Source: Colwellia sp.
Lineage (GTDB): Bacteria; Pseudomonadota; Gammaproteobacteria; Enterobacterales; Alteromonadaceae
Direction of reading: 5' to 3'
Assembly (NCBI GenBank): GCA_013215295.1
Contig: JABSOZ010000003.1
Location: forward strand, 186,001-250,000
Length of the DNA: 64,000 nt
Position 1 is the first letter of the stretch. Every line of letters starts with the position of its first letter. The translations under genes were made by a program, and so were the position numbers. The notes beneath the pieces were generated by a model. The model saw only the letters and a program-made list of their open reading frames with translations, was not told the origin of the DNA and searched no databases. This document shows positions 37,659-46,295 of this stretch, one piece after another.

Positions 37659-38444
37659 CTAGAAGCTATAAACTAAAGTGATACCCGTTTGCGTATTGGT
37701 ATTCTCTTTACCGTCTTCAACTTCAGTATTATGGTCAATTTTGAAGCTTACTTTTAATTGCAACGTTGAAATTAACTTAGTCGTTATAGAGCTTTCTGCT
37801 TGGTAGTTACTGTTCTCACCACTTTCTGTTGCATACTTTGCAACAAATAATTGTTTAAATTCAACATGTTCATTTATGTTGCGAACATAAAGTGCTTGGG
37901 CTTGAATAATAAATGCACCTTTGCTTTCAGTGATTTCATTACCATCCACATCTTCTGAACGAGCAACATCTCTTTTATAACCCGGACCAATATCAGCATC
38001 GAAAGAACCTGTTTTACTCTCGAACCAGCGACGACCCCAACCAGCAGAAACAGAGCTTTGGCTTTCGAAACCACCGAAGCGATTATCATCATATGAAACA
38101 TTGCCGTATATGTAGTTTGAACGTTCAGTGTCTATCGTATAGTTTGTCTGAAGTACTAACTTCCATTGTTGATCCGTCGTTTCAGAGTGCGCTTCACCAT
38201 TTTCGTCTTCAATTTCAGTTTTGCGTGCAAGTAAGTCGAAACGTAAAGCGCTACGCCATAAACCCTTTTCATAATCTGCATCAAAGCCCGCTTTTACATC
38301 GGTACTTTTAGTATCACCAGATTTAAATAATGCGCCTAACTCAGCAGACATCGCTAAAGGATTTTTCGGAGCTTCAGCTTCTTCAGCAAAAGCATTAAGT
38401 GATAAGCCACCAAAAAGGGCAGCGATTACTAATTTATTGTTCAT
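37659..38444 (-). CDS. DUF481 (YdiY-like) outer membrane protein
   Basis: A 261-residue predicted outer-membrane beta-barrel. A signal peptide (NNKLVIAALFGGLSLNAFA) is followed by acidic EEAEAP and alternating beta strands (SAELGALFKSGDTKSTDVKAGFDADYEKGLWRSALRFDLLARKTE), ending in the aromatic ITLVYSF. This matches DUF481/YdiY, reported as salt-induced in some bacteria. The ATG at 38444 is chosen because it begins the signal peptide; a longer frame runs into the preceding mscS. It starts ten bases after the mscS stop on the same strand, so the two form an operon. Confidence 0.85.
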   Translation of the reverse strand: MNNKLVIAALFGGLSLNAFAEEAEAPKNPLAMSAELGALFKSGDTKSTDVKAGFDADYEKGLWRSALRFDLLARKTEIEDENGEAHSETTDQQWKLVLQTNYTIDTERSNYIYGNVSYDDNRFGGFESQSSVSAGWGRRWFESKTGSFDADIGPGYKRDVARSEDVDGNEITESKGAFIIQAQALYVRNINEHVEFKQLFVAKYATESGENSNYQAESSITTKLISTLQLKVSFKIDHNTEVEDGKENTNTQTGITLVYSF

Positions 38445-38454
38445 TAGGATTCTC

Positions 38455-39264
38455 TTAATTAACATGTACAGAAAGTTGTGGGAATGGAATTTCAATACCA
38501 GCTTTGTCTAATTCAATTTTAATTGCTTCTAATAAATCGAAATGCACAGGCCAATAATCTGATGTTTTCACCCATGGACGAACGACAAAGTTCACCGAAC
38601 TATCGGCTAATTCAATAACATCTATGGTGATAGCTTGGTCTTTCAATACTAAAGCATGGCTACTAACCACATCGTTGAGTATTTGTTTTGTTAGTTTTAA
38701 ATCTGCGTTATAACCAACACCAATAACTAAATCTATTCGTCGAGTTGGTTTGGCTGAATAGTTAGTAATAGTGCCATTGGTGATGCCACCATTAGGAATA
38801 ATAACGGTTTTGTTATCACCTGTTCTTAACTGTGTGGAAAAAATATGCACTTATTCAACAGCTCCGGCGGTACCTGCAATTTCTACAAAATCACCTGCTT
38901 TGAAAGGCTTTAATGAAATTAACAAAATACCCGAGGCAAAGTTTAACAATGAACCTTGTAAAGCCAAGCCTATTGCAAGACCGGCTGCACCAACAATAGC
39001 GACTAACGAAGTGGTATTAAAGCCTAAGTGAGAAATTGCAGCAATAAAAGCAACGATTACCACTAGGCCATAGACGAGGCTAGCAATAAATGAAATCACA
39101 GTATCATCGAAATTTTTATGGATGAGTATTTTTTTCGTTGCTGAACTGAGCAGTTTTGCGACAATTTTACCAATAACAAAAATAACTATCGCAACAATAA
39201 ATTTGATTAAATATCCTAATAGTAAAGATTGGTTTTCAGTAAACCAATGAATGATATTGTCCAT
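38455..39264 (-). pseudogene. mscS: mscS-type mechanosensitive channel interrupted by an in-frame stop
   Basis: Together the frame codes for a complete small-conductance mechanosensitive channel of about 269 residues, but codon 138 is TAA (38851-38853). Before it are the three membrane helices, including the Gly/Ala-rich pore helix (VAIVGAAGLAIGLALQGSLLNFASG, about 88-112) and AGDFVEIAGTAGAVE. Right after it, in the same frame, come GTG and HIFSTQLRTGDNKTVIIPNGGITNGTITN, the cytoplasmic beta domain, and the C-terminal alpha/beta domain. No other damage is seen. It may be a recent pseudogene, a sequencing error or a split gene re-initiating at the GTG. The pore half alone would lack the cytoplasmic cage. 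Confidence 0.88.
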
Positions 39265-39354
39265 TTTATGTACTCATCGTTAAATTGCGGGTGATTATAG
39301 TGAATTTGCTTAATATTGCCTAATATTATTATTTGAATTTTATAAAAAATGCTT

Positions 39355-39378
39355 ATAAAAAAAGGGCCGAAGCCCTTT
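39355..39378 (-). terminator. Intrinsic terminator of fba
   Basis: AAAGGGC-CGAA-GCCCTTT; on the minus strand it is followed by a run of T. It lies 23 bases after the fba stop. Confidence 0.92.
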
Positions 39379-39400
39379 AAATATAAAATAAGTAGAAGTT

Positions 39401-40465
39401 TTATTTTACAACAGCAGTAAGCTTACCTGCATCGTATAAATCAAACATAACATCTAATGAAATAGGCTTGATTTTACCAGCATTGCCAGCAGTACCAAAA
39501 GCTTCATAACGGTTAATACAAATTTCTGTCATTGCTTTAGTGGTTTCTGCTAAGAATTTACGCGGGTCAAATTCGCTAGGATTTTGCGCTAAGAAGCGAC
39601 GAGTTGCACCTGTTGAAGCTAAGCGTAAATCTGTATCTATGTTAATTTTACGTACGCCATGTTTAATGCCTTCACAGATTTGCTCTACAGGTACACCGTA
39701 AGTTTCAGGGATTTTACCACCAAACTCATTGATAACAGCTAACCATTCTTGTGGTACTGAAGATGAACCGTGCATGACTAAATGAGTGTTTGGAATACGA
39801 GCATGAATCGCTTTAATGCGGTCAATTGCTAAAATATCATTTGTTGGTGGACGTGTAAATTTATAAGCGCCATGTGAAGTTCCACAAGCAATAGCTAAAG
39901 CATCAACTTGTGTTTTCTTAACAAAATCAGCAGCTTCTTCTGGGTCAGTTAACATTTGTTCTAACGTTAATTTACCCGCCGCGCCAACACCGTCTTCTTC
40001 AGCGGCTTCACCCGTTTCTAACGAACCTAAACAACCTAATTCGCCTTCAACTGAAACACCACAAGCATGTGCCATTTCAACAGTACGGCGAGTCACTTCA
40101 ACATTGTATTCGTAGCTTGAAGGTGTTTTACCGTCAGACATTAAAGAGCCATCCATCATTACTGATGAGAAACCTGATTGAATAGAACGCTGACATACGC
40201 TTGGAGAAGTGCCGTGATCTTGATGCATAACAACAGGAATATGTGGGAACTCTTCAATTGCCGCTAGAATTAAATGACGTAAAAAAGCAGCGCCAGCATA
40301 CTTACGAGCGCCTGCAGAGCCTTGAAGAATTACCGGGCTATTGGTTTTATCTGCGGCGATCATTATTGCTCTAACTTGTTCTAAGTTGTTAACGTTAAAA
40401 GCGGGAATACCGTATCCGTATTCTGCAGCGTGATCTAACATTTGGCGCAGAGAAATTAAAGCCAT
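39401..40465 (-). CDS. fba: Class II fructose-bisphosphate aldolase
   Basis: A 354-residue zinc-dependent aldolase that splits or forms fructose-1,6-bisphosphate in glycolysis and gluconeogenesis. Motifs: [15 protein letters not shown] at the N-terminus, the zinc/substrate region [10 protein letters not shown] (about 78-87), VEGELGCLG (about 139-147), [11 protein letters not shown] and [10 protein letters not shown]. The long insert and overall length resemble the so-called Calvin-cycle subtype (about 350 residues). It is last in the tktA-epd-pgk-fba series but is separated from pgk by a terminator and about 400 bases, so it has its own promoter. Confidence 0.96.
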   Translation of the reverse strand: MALISLRQMLDHAAEYGYGIPAFNVNNLEQVRAIMIAADKTNSPVILQGSAGARKYAGAAFLRHLILAAIEEFPHIPVVMHQDHGTSPSVCQRSIQSGFSSVMMDGSLMSDGKTPSSYEYNVEVTRRTVEMAHACGVSVEGELGCLGSLETGEAAEEDGVGAAGKLTLEQMLTDPEEAADFVKKTQVDALAIACGTSHGAYKFTRPPTNDILAIDRIKAIHARIPNTHLVMHGSSSVPQEWLAVINEFGGKIPETYGVPVEQICEGIKHGVRKINIDTDLRLASTGATRRFLAQNPSEFDPRKFLAETTKAMTEICINRYEAFGTAGNAGKIKPISLDVMFDLYDAGKLTAVVK

Positions 40466-40864
40466 TGAACTACTCCTAAGTATTGTATGAGTCGTAAAGT
40501 ATTTTAGTTAAACGTCAAAAATGCAAGTTTCATTATGAAATTTAATCTTTCGTAACGTAAGTATATCAGATAAGAATTTGACATGGCAAAAGAAAAAACT
40601 AAACTTATTCGTGTTTTCACCTTTGTCTCGAATAACGTTCCAGTAATGTTCGATAATAACAATCAATATGGCATTTATTCTCAATTTATCACGTGTTTTT
40701 ATGCTTTTATTTTGTAAGTTTACAACGAAAGAGTGAAATATAGCGAAAGGGTGTTTTATTATTTATTTATAGATTTTTATTAAAATACTCATGTTTATGA
40801 TAAAAAAGCCTCAATTTCTAAGGAAAATTGAGGCTTAACATTGAACACTATTTAGAAAATATTT
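40466..40864 (-). promoter_or_regulatory. pgk-fba intergenic region
   Basis: 399 bases. It contains the pgk terminator (40802-40836) and should hold the fba promoter, but no convincing -35/-10 pair stands out on the minus strand. A 44-codon plus-strand frame at 40583-40717 has no family signal and is probably not a gene. Confidence 0.5.
40802..40836 (-). terminator. Intrinsic terminator of pgk
   Basis: On the minus strand, AAGCCTCAATTT and AAATTGAGGCTT form a 12-bp stem with a seven-base loop, followed by TTTT. Confidence 0.92.
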
Positions 40865-42043
40865 TTATGCTTTTGCGCGCTCTTCCAAAATAGCAACTGC
40901 AGGTAATATTTTGCCTTCTAAAAACTCCAAGAAAGCGCCACCGCCTGTTGAAATATAAGAAATTTTATCAGCAATACCGTATTTATCAACGGCTGCTAAT
41001 GTATCTCCGCCACCGGCAATGGAAAAAGCTGAACTGTCTGCAATTGCTTTTGCGATAATTTCTGTACCTTTGCCAAATTGGTCGAACTCAAAAACACCTA
41101 CCGGGCCATTCCATACAATCGTGCCGGCATTTTTGATAATCTCAACTAATGCTTTTGCAGACTCTGGACCGATATCGAAAATCATATCTTCATCGGTAAC
41201 TTCATTTACTGATTTTAATGTCGCTACGGCAGTTTCTGAAAATTCAGTACCGGTAATAACATCTGTAGGTACTGGAATATCACCATCGTTTGATTTTGCT
41301 TGTGCGGTTAAACGGTTTGCTTCATCAAGTAAGTCTTTCTCGTATAATGACTTACCAACATTGTGACCATTAGCCGCAATAAAGGTATTGGCAATGCCAC
41401 CGCCAACAACAAGTTGGTCAACAATTTTAGCTAACGAGTCAAGCACGGTAAGTTTAGTTGATACTTTTGAACCACCAACAATCGCCACTAATGGGCGAGC
41501 AGGGTTGTCTAATGCTTTACCCAATGCTTCTAATTCACCTGATAATAATGGACCTGCACAGGCTGTTGGTGCAAATTTTGCTACGCCGTGGGTACTTGCT
41601 TGTGCACGATGTGCTGTGCCGAAAGCGTCCATAACAAAAATATCACATAGCGCGGCTAATTTTTTAGCTAAAGCGTCATCATTTTTCTTTTCGCCAATAT
41701 TAAAACGAATGTTTTCAAAAATGACCAATTCACCGACATTTGCTTCAACGCCATCAAGGTAGTCTTTTGCTAAACGTACTGGAGCGTTTAATGCTGCGGC
41801 TAAATAATCTGCAACAGGCTGTAGTGAAAATTCTTCATTGTATTCACCTTCAGTAGGGCGACCAAGATGCGACATCACCATAACTTTAGCGCCCGCTTCT
41901 AACGCTAATTTAAGCGTCGGTAATGCGGCTCTTAAACGGGCATCAGAGGTTATTTTACCGTCTTTAACAGGTACGTTTAGATCTTCACGGATCAATACTC
42001 GTTGGTTGGCGAGTGCCAAATCGGTCATTTTAATTACAGACAT
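40865..42043 (-). CDS. pgk: Phosphoglycerate kinase
   Basis: A 392-residue two-domain glycolytic kinase interconverting 1,3-bisphosphoglycerate and 3-phosphoglycerate with ATP. Visible motifs: the N-terminal [17 protein letters not shown] (substrate Arg/Asp/Asn), [11 protein letters not shown] (about 56-66), [13 protein letters not shown] (about 190), [19 protein letters not shown] and the nucleotide loop [12 protein letters not shown] (about 341-352). Length is typical. It lies 52 bases after epd, likely the same transcript, and ends at a strong terminator. Confidence 0.98.
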   Translation of the reverse strand: MSVIKMTDLALANQRVLIREDLNVPVKDGKITSDARLRAALPTLKLALEAGAKVMVMSHLGRPTEGEYNEEFSLQPVADYLAAALNAPVRLAKDYLDGVEANVGELVIFENIRFNIGEKKNDDALAKKLAALCDIFVMDAFGTAHRAQASTHGVAKFAPTACAGPLLSGELEALGKALDNPARPLVAIVGGSKVSTKLTVLDSLAKIVDQLVVGGGIANTFIAANGHNVGKSLYEKDLLDEANRLTAQAKSNDGDIPVPTDVITGTEFSETAVATLKSVNEVTDEDMIFDIGPESAKALVEIIKNAGTIVWNGPVGVFEFDQFGKGTEIIAKAIADSSAFSIAGGGDTLAAVDKYGIADKISYISTGGGAFLEFLEGKILPAVAILEERAKA

Positions 42044-42095
42044 CGGGTGTTTCCTATAAGATAAATTTTTAAGTATTTGTTTAATCGTTTTGAGT

Positions 42096-43109
42096 TTATT
42101 TGATATTCGCCATAACTTTTGCCGTGTCTAACATTCGGTTTGCAAAACCCCATTCGTTATCACACCACACTAACATTTTTACTAAGCGTTTATGGCTAAC
42201 ACGCGTTTGGTTACCGTCAACAATACAAGAATGTGGATCATGATTAAAGTCAACAGAAACAAGTGGCTCTTCGGTGTAACCTAAAATTCCTTGTAAGCCA
42301 TTACTTTGTGCGTTCTGAATTGCTTGGTTTATTGCATCAATATTTACATCTGTTGATATTGTTAAGCTTAAATCCATGGCGGTAACATTTATGGTGGGCA
42401 CACGTACTGCTATCGCCTCAAAACGTCCGGCAAATTTCGGCAATATTCTTTCAATGCCCGCTGCTAATTTTGTATCAACAGGGATAATAGATTGGCTTGC
42501 CGCACGGCTAAGGCGTAAATCAGGATGATAAGCATCAATCACTTGTTGGTCATGCATTGAAGAGTGAATAGTGGTAATGCTGCCACTTTCCACACCAAAC
42601 GCTTCATCAATTACTTTAATGACGGGCACAATACAATTGGTTGTGCATGAACCATTTGAAACGATTTTATCCGTTGCACTGAGTTGTTGATGATTAATGC
42701 CATAAATAATGGTGGCGTCAACATCATGGTCGCCAGGATACGAATAAAGCACCTTATTAGCACCTTGGCTCAAATGAAGTTGGCCTTCGCGTTGATTGGC
42801 AAACTTACCGGTACAATCAAGCACAATATCAATGTTATGCTTTTTCCAAGGGAGTTCAGTGAGTGATTTCTCATGGCTAAGTGCAATAACATCACCCGCA
42901 ATAACAAGCTGATCGTCTGCTAACTCAACAGCAAAAGGAAAACGGCCATGGGTCGTGTCGTACTTCAATAAATGTGCAATGCCTTTAGGCTCGGCAAGTT
43001 CATTAATCGCGACAAGTTTTAAATGCTTGTTATCTGCATTCTCATACAAGGCACGAGCAACACTTCGGCCAATGCGGCCAAAACCATTGATGGCTATATT
43101 TATAGACAT
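42096..43109 (-). CDS. epd: D-erythrose-4-phosphate dehydrogenase
   Basis: A 337-residue GAPDH-family enzyme that oxidises erythrose 4-phosphate to 4-phosphoerythronate in pyridoxal phosphate synthesis. The NAD motif is [15 protein letters not shown] (7-21) and the catalytic Cys is in [14 protein letters not shown] (about 155). Residues [33 protein letters not shown] separate Epd from true GAPDH, and [17 protein letters not shown] supports it. The tktA-epd-pgk order is the classical context, joining supply of erythrose 4-phosphate to its use. Confidence 0.95.
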   Translation of the reverse strand: MSINIAINGFGRIGRSVARALYENADNKHLKLVAINELAEPKGIAHLLKYDTTHGRFPFAVELADDQLVIAGDVIALSHEKSLTELPWKKHNIDIVLDCTGKFANQREGQLHLSQGANKVLYSYPGDHDVDATIIYGINHQQLSATDKIVSNGSCTTNCIVPVIKVIDEAFGVESGSITTIHSSMHDQQVIDAYHPDLRLSRAASQSIIPVDTKLAAGIERILPKFAGRFEAIAVRVPTINVTAMDLSLTISTDVNIDAINQAIQNAQSNGLQGILGYTEEPLVSVDFNHDPHSCIVDGNQTRVSHKRLVKMLVWCDNEWGFANRMLDTAKVMANIK

Positions 43110-43138
43110 AAGTAGAAAGTTATCCGGAGTGAAAACAT

Positions 43139-43167
43139 CCTCAAACTACCAATACCGTAGTTTGAGG
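43139..43167 (-). other. Perfect hairpin between tktA and epd
   Basis: CCTCAAACTAC and GTAGTTTGAGG form an 11-bp stem with a seven-base loop. On the minus strand it begins 15 bases after the tktA stop and is followed by ATGTTTTCA, a poor U-tract. It may be a leaky terminator or an RNA-stabilising hairpin setting the tktA/epd ratio. Confidence 0.75.
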
Positions 43168-43181
43168 AGTTGTGCAGAGAA

Positions 43182-45170
43182 CTATAGTTGGTTTACTGTC
43201 TTAACTACGTTTTCTACGGTGAAGCCAAAATGCTCAAGCAAAACATTACCTGGTGCAGACTCACCGAATGTAGTCATACCGACAACTGCGCCAGAAAATC
43301 CTACATATTTATACCAGAAGTCAGTGTGAGCTGCTTCAATAGCAACACGCTTAATGACAGCTGATGGTAATACCGACTCTTTATATTCGCTTGATTGCGT
43401 ATCAAAAGTATTGGTTGAAGGCATAGAAACTACGCGAACTTTTTTACCTTGCTCTGTTAATGCTTTTGCTGAGTTGAGAGCTAAAGAAACTTCTGAACCC
43501 GTAGCAATTAAAATTACGTCAGCACACCCTTCACAATCTTGTAAAACGTAAGCGCCTTTAGCAATGTTTGCTACTTGCTCATTATTACGTGCTACTGCCG
43601 ATAAACCTTGGCGAGAGAATATTAATGACGTTGGGCCGGTTTTACGTTCAACAGCTGACTTCCATGCAACGACAGATTCTGTCGCATCACACGGACGCCA
43701 TGTATCCATATTCGGTGTAGTACGTAAATTAGTTAATTGCTCAACAGGTTGATGCGTTGGACCATCTTCACCTTGCCCAATTGAATCGTGGGTATAAACA
43801 AAAATGTTTTGAATACCCATTAAAGCAGACATACGCACCGCGTTACGTGCATATTCCATAAACATCATGAAGGTTGCGCCGTAGTTAATAAAACCACCGT
43901 GCAACGAAACACCGTTCATAATACCGCTCATACCAAATTCACGAACACCGTAGTATATGTAGTTACCAGCAGGGTCTGTTTCAATGCCTTTAGACCCGGA
44001 CCACAATGTTAAATTAGAACCGGCTAAATCGGCAGAACCACCTAATAACTCAGGTAAGATTGCGCCAAAAGCTTCAATCGTATTTTGCGACGCTTTGCGT
44101 GAGGCAATGTTCTCGCCTTTTTCTTGGGTCGCTAGTATCAATGCATTCGATTTTTCTTCGAAATCGCTTGGTAAATCACCTTTAATAACACGACGCTCAT
44201 ATTCAGCGGCAAGCTCTGGGTGAGCTTTTTGGTATGAAGAAAATTGGTCATTCCAAGAAACTTGGCTTGATTGGCCTTTTTCTTTTTGATCCCATTCAGC
44301 GTAAATGTCGCTTGGAATTTCAAAAGGAGCATGTGGCCAGTTTAATACTTTACGTGTTGCAGCAATTTCGTCATCACCTAATGGTGCGCCATGACAATTA
44401 TGCGTACCTTCTTTATTCGGTGAGCCGAAACCAATAATGGTTTTACAACAAATCATTGAAGGTTTATCGGTTACTGATTTAGCTTCAACAATGGCTGCTG
44501 CAATAGCGGCAGAGTCATGTCCGTCAACACTGATTACGTGCCAACCGTAGGCTTTAAAACGTGCTGGCGTATCATCGGTAAACCAGCCTTCAACATTACC
44601 ATCAATTGAAATGCCGTTGTCATCCCAAAAAGCGATTAACTTACCTAAACCTAATGTACCTGCTAATGAAGATACTTCGTGTGAAATACCTTCCATTAAA
44701 CAACCGTCACCTAAGAAACAGTAGGTATTGTGATCAACAATTTCATGACCTTCACGGTTAAATTGTGCCGCAAGCGTTCTTTCAGCAATAGCCATACCTA
44801 CAGCATTAGATAGACCAGCACCTAATGGACCTGTAGTGGTTTCAACACCAGGGGTGTAACCATATTCAGGGTGACCAGGTGTTTTAGAATGTAATTGGCG
44901 GAAGTTTTTTAATTCTTCAATCGGTAATTCATAACCGGTTAAATGCAATAGAGAATAAATAAGCATAGAACCATGGCCGTTTGATAAAACAAAACGATCG
45001 CGGTCAGCCCAGTTAGGATCTGTTGGATTATGCTTGAGAAAATCGCGCCATAATACTTCGGCAATATCTGCCATGCCCATTGGGGCTCCAGGGTGTCCTG
45101 ATTTCGCTTTTTGTACGGCATCCATACTTAAAGCTCTAATTGCATTGGCCAAGTCTTGACGAGACGGCAT
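43182..45170 (-). CDS. tktA: Transketolase
   Basis: A 662-residue thiamine-diphosphate enzyme of the pentose phosphate pathway that moves two-carbon units between sugar phosphates. Motifs: [18 protein letters not shown] (about 24-41), the ThDP-binding [12 protein letters not shown]...[11 protein letters not shown] (about 154-190), the conserved His in [20 protein letters not shown] (about 462-481) and the C-terminal domain. Length matches E. coli TktA (663). First gene of the tktA-epd-pgk unit; its leader carries a small palindrome at 45196-45218. Confidence 0.98.
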   Translation of the reverse strand: MPSRQDLANAIRALSMDAVQKAKSGHPGAPMGMADIAEVLWRDFLKHNPTDPNWADRDRFVLSNGHGSMLIYSLLHLTGYELPIEELKNFRQLHSKTPGHPEYGYTPGVETTTGPLGAGLSNAVGMAIAERTLAAQFNREGHEIVDHNTYCFLGDGCLMEGISHEVSSLAGTLGLGKLIAFWDDNGISIDGNVEGWFTDDTPARFKAYGWHVISVDGHDSAAIAAAIVEAKSVTDKPSMICCKTIIGFGSPNKEGTHNCHGAPLGDDEIAATRKVLNWPHAPFEIPSDIYAEWDQKEKGQSSQVSWNDQFSSYQKAHPELAAEYERRVIKGDLPSDFEEKSNALILATQEKGENIASRKASQNTIEAFGAILPELLGGSADLAGSNLTLWSGSKGIETDPAGNYIYYGVREFGMSGIMNGVSLHGGFINYGATFMMFMEYARNAVRMSALMGIQNIFVYTHDSIGQGEDGPTHQPVEQLTNLRTTPNMDTWRPCDATESVVAWKSAVERKTGPTSLIFSRQGLSAVARNNEQVANIAKGAYVLQDCEGCADVILIATGSEVSLALNSAKALTEQGKKVRVVSMPSTNTFDTQSSEYKESVLPSAVIKRVAIEAAHTDFWYKYVGFSGAVVGMTTFGESAPGNVLLEHFGFTVENVVKTVNQL

Positions 45171-45426
45171 ATTAACTCCAATTCTTTATTATATTCATAC
45201 TTAAGTAAGTTAAGTATGTGAGGGTGAAAGTGGCGCTATTTTCGCCTAGACAGTACCCAAACTGCAAACAATATTATGCAAAAAAGTGTTTTTTTTAGTA
45301 TTAGTTAGATCAAAGAGTTTAAAATGGCAATAATGTTAATGTAATGTGAAATTATTGGTGTTTGTATTTTATACGATGTTTTTGCTTTTATATTGTTGAA
45401 TTCTCGAAACTAATCGTATAGATTGG
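45171..45426. promoter_or_regulatory. Divergent region between tktA and the small peptide gene
   Basis: About 256 bases without a gene. Near tktA (minus strand) is a perfect hairpin CATACTTAA-GTAAG-TTAAGTATG (45196-45218), 26 bases before the tktA ATG, which could be a leader stem or operator. No strong tktA -35/-10 pair is evident. The rest is AT-rich with nothing recognisable. Confidence 0.45.
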
Positions 45427-45454
45427 TTGAGTTTTGTACAGATGTAAGAATAAT
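45427..45454 (+). promoter_or_regulatory. Putative promoter of the 47-residue peptide gene
   Basis: TTGAGT (45427-45432), 16 bases, AATAAT (45449-45454). Predicted transcription starts near 45461, giving a leader of about 74 bases that would include the inverted repeat around the ribosome site. Confidence 0.4.
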
Positions 45455-45484
45455 AACAATAATACCGAATCCATTTAATGAGTC

Positions 45485-45528
45485 CCTGTCAGAAACTTAT
45501 TGGAATTGGTATAACACCTGACACAGGA
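45485..45528 (+). promoter_or_regulatory. Leader inverted repeat that can mask the peptide gene's ribosome site
   Basis: CCTGTCAG (45485-45492) can pair with CTGACACAGG (45518-45527) with a two-base bulge. The 3' arm includes the AGG of the AGGA Shine-Dalgarno sequence (45525-45528). Confidence 0.45.
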
Positions 45529-45534
45529 ACATTT

Positions 45535-45678
45535 ATGAACAGGTCATCTCCGAGAGGAATTAAGCTGACCACAGTGATTTTTGCGGTAATCGTATTAGCT
45601 GTTTCAGCAGCATTGAGTAATACCTCAATTGCAGGTGACAAGGACGTTACAATAGAACAATCAGTCAATGAGCAGTAG
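45535..45678 (+). CDS. Small exported or membrane peptide, 47 residues (unrecognised)
   Basis: The ATG at 45535 has AGGA six bases upstream. The product has a basic start (NRSSPRGIK), a hydrophobic helix (LTTVIFAVIVLAVSAAL), a possible signal peptidase site after SNTSIA, and an acidic 14-residue end (GDKDVTIEQSVNEQ). It could be a secreted peptide or a single-pass membrane protein. The longer frame to 45478 lacks a ribosome site. An intrinsic terminator lies 19 bases after the stop and a plausible promoter precedes it, so it has the layout of a complete single-gene unit. I do not recognise a family. Confidence 0.55.
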   Translation: MNRSSPRGIKLTTVIFAVIVLAVSAALSNTSIAGDKDVTIEQSVNEQ

Positions 45679-45696
45679 TCTAATTGTTAAAATTTA

Positions 45697-45727
45697 AAAA
45701 AGCCTCGTAATTACGGGGCTTTTCTAT
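45697..45727 (+). terminator. Intrinsic terminator of the small peptide gene
   Basis: AAAAGCCTCGTAA and TTACGGGGCTTTT (one G-U pair) form a long stem with virtually no spacer at its centre, followed by CTATTTT. Confidence 0.85.
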
Positions 45728-45737
45728 TTTCAGAATT

Positions 45738-46030
45738 TGACCCGTCCCAAATAAGGTTGACACTTTTCCATCATGAAATAGGAGAGTGTTATAAAATCAA
45801 CCACTTAATGTACTCAAAAAGATTATTCAATCGCTTATAAATTAGGTGTCGTAGAGCAAATTGAAAGAGGTGGTTAACCTACAAGCGAGCACAAGATAAA
45901 TTAGCGCTCCATCAATTAATGAGATTCAAGCTTTCATGGCGGAAGCAGTTAATCCACTGTTATGTGAGTTTATCTACTAGGTATTGCGATTACTTTGTTC
46001 TTGGAATGGGGTATTGACCGTTCGAAATAG
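45738..46030 (+). mobile_element. Decayed insertion sequence remnant (IS3-type OrfA fragment)
   Basis: Starts with TGACCCGTCCC, resembling an IS end. From 45812 a frame reads TQKDYSIAYKLGVVEQIERGG and continues after a frameshift as LTYKRAQDKLA (to about 45905), matching the N-terminal helix-turn-helix pattern of IS3-family OrfA transposases (KLGVVEQIE...LTYKQAQDKY). The frame is broken at the ATG (45808) and again near 45873, and no OrfB or matching second terminal repeat is seen. The part from 45906 to 46030 is unrecognised. It lies against the 3' end of tRNA-Arg. The exact ends are uncertain. Confidence 0.6.
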
Positions 46031-46036
46031 TAATTT

Positions 46037-46113
46037 TGGCGTCCCTGAGACGATTCGAACGTCCGACCTAGCGCTTAGGAGGCGCTTGCTCTATCCGGCT
46101 GAGCTACAGGGAC
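46037..46113 (-). tRNA. tRNA-Arg (anticodon CCT)
   Basis: The minus strand folds as a standard tRNA: acceptor GTCCCTG pairs with CAGGGAC, followed by discriminator G and an encoded CCA; D arm AGCTCAGCCGGATAGAGC; anticodon loop CTCCTAA with anticodon CCT (reads AGG, Arg); T arm with GTTCGAATC. Total 77 bases including CCA. Confidence 0.96.
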
Positions 46114-46295
46114 AGTATAATGCTAAAAACGTTGCTAATTTATAGGAAAAGTTGTGTATGTTCTAGTTTTATTTTTTTTCAGTGTAAATGAGAAATAATT
46201 AATTATAAATAACGGTTTATCATTCGCTTTAAATCGTTTTATACTGCTACTGAGATCTATTGTATTATAGCGAAATAATAAATAAGAGGTTGAAT

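Noticed and set aside
38848-38853. Programmed stop-codon recoding (for example selenocysteine-like) in mscS
   Set aside because: The stop is TAA, not TGA; no recoding element is seen, and MscS has no known need for a recoded residue here.
40583-40717. 44-codon plus-strand frame in the pgk-fba gap
   Set aside because: No ribosome site, no family resemblance, and it lies across the expected fba promoter region on the other strand.
43182-45170. Several plus-strand frames opposite tktA, epd and pgk
   Set aside because: They are shadows of strongly conserved minus-strand genes and match no family.
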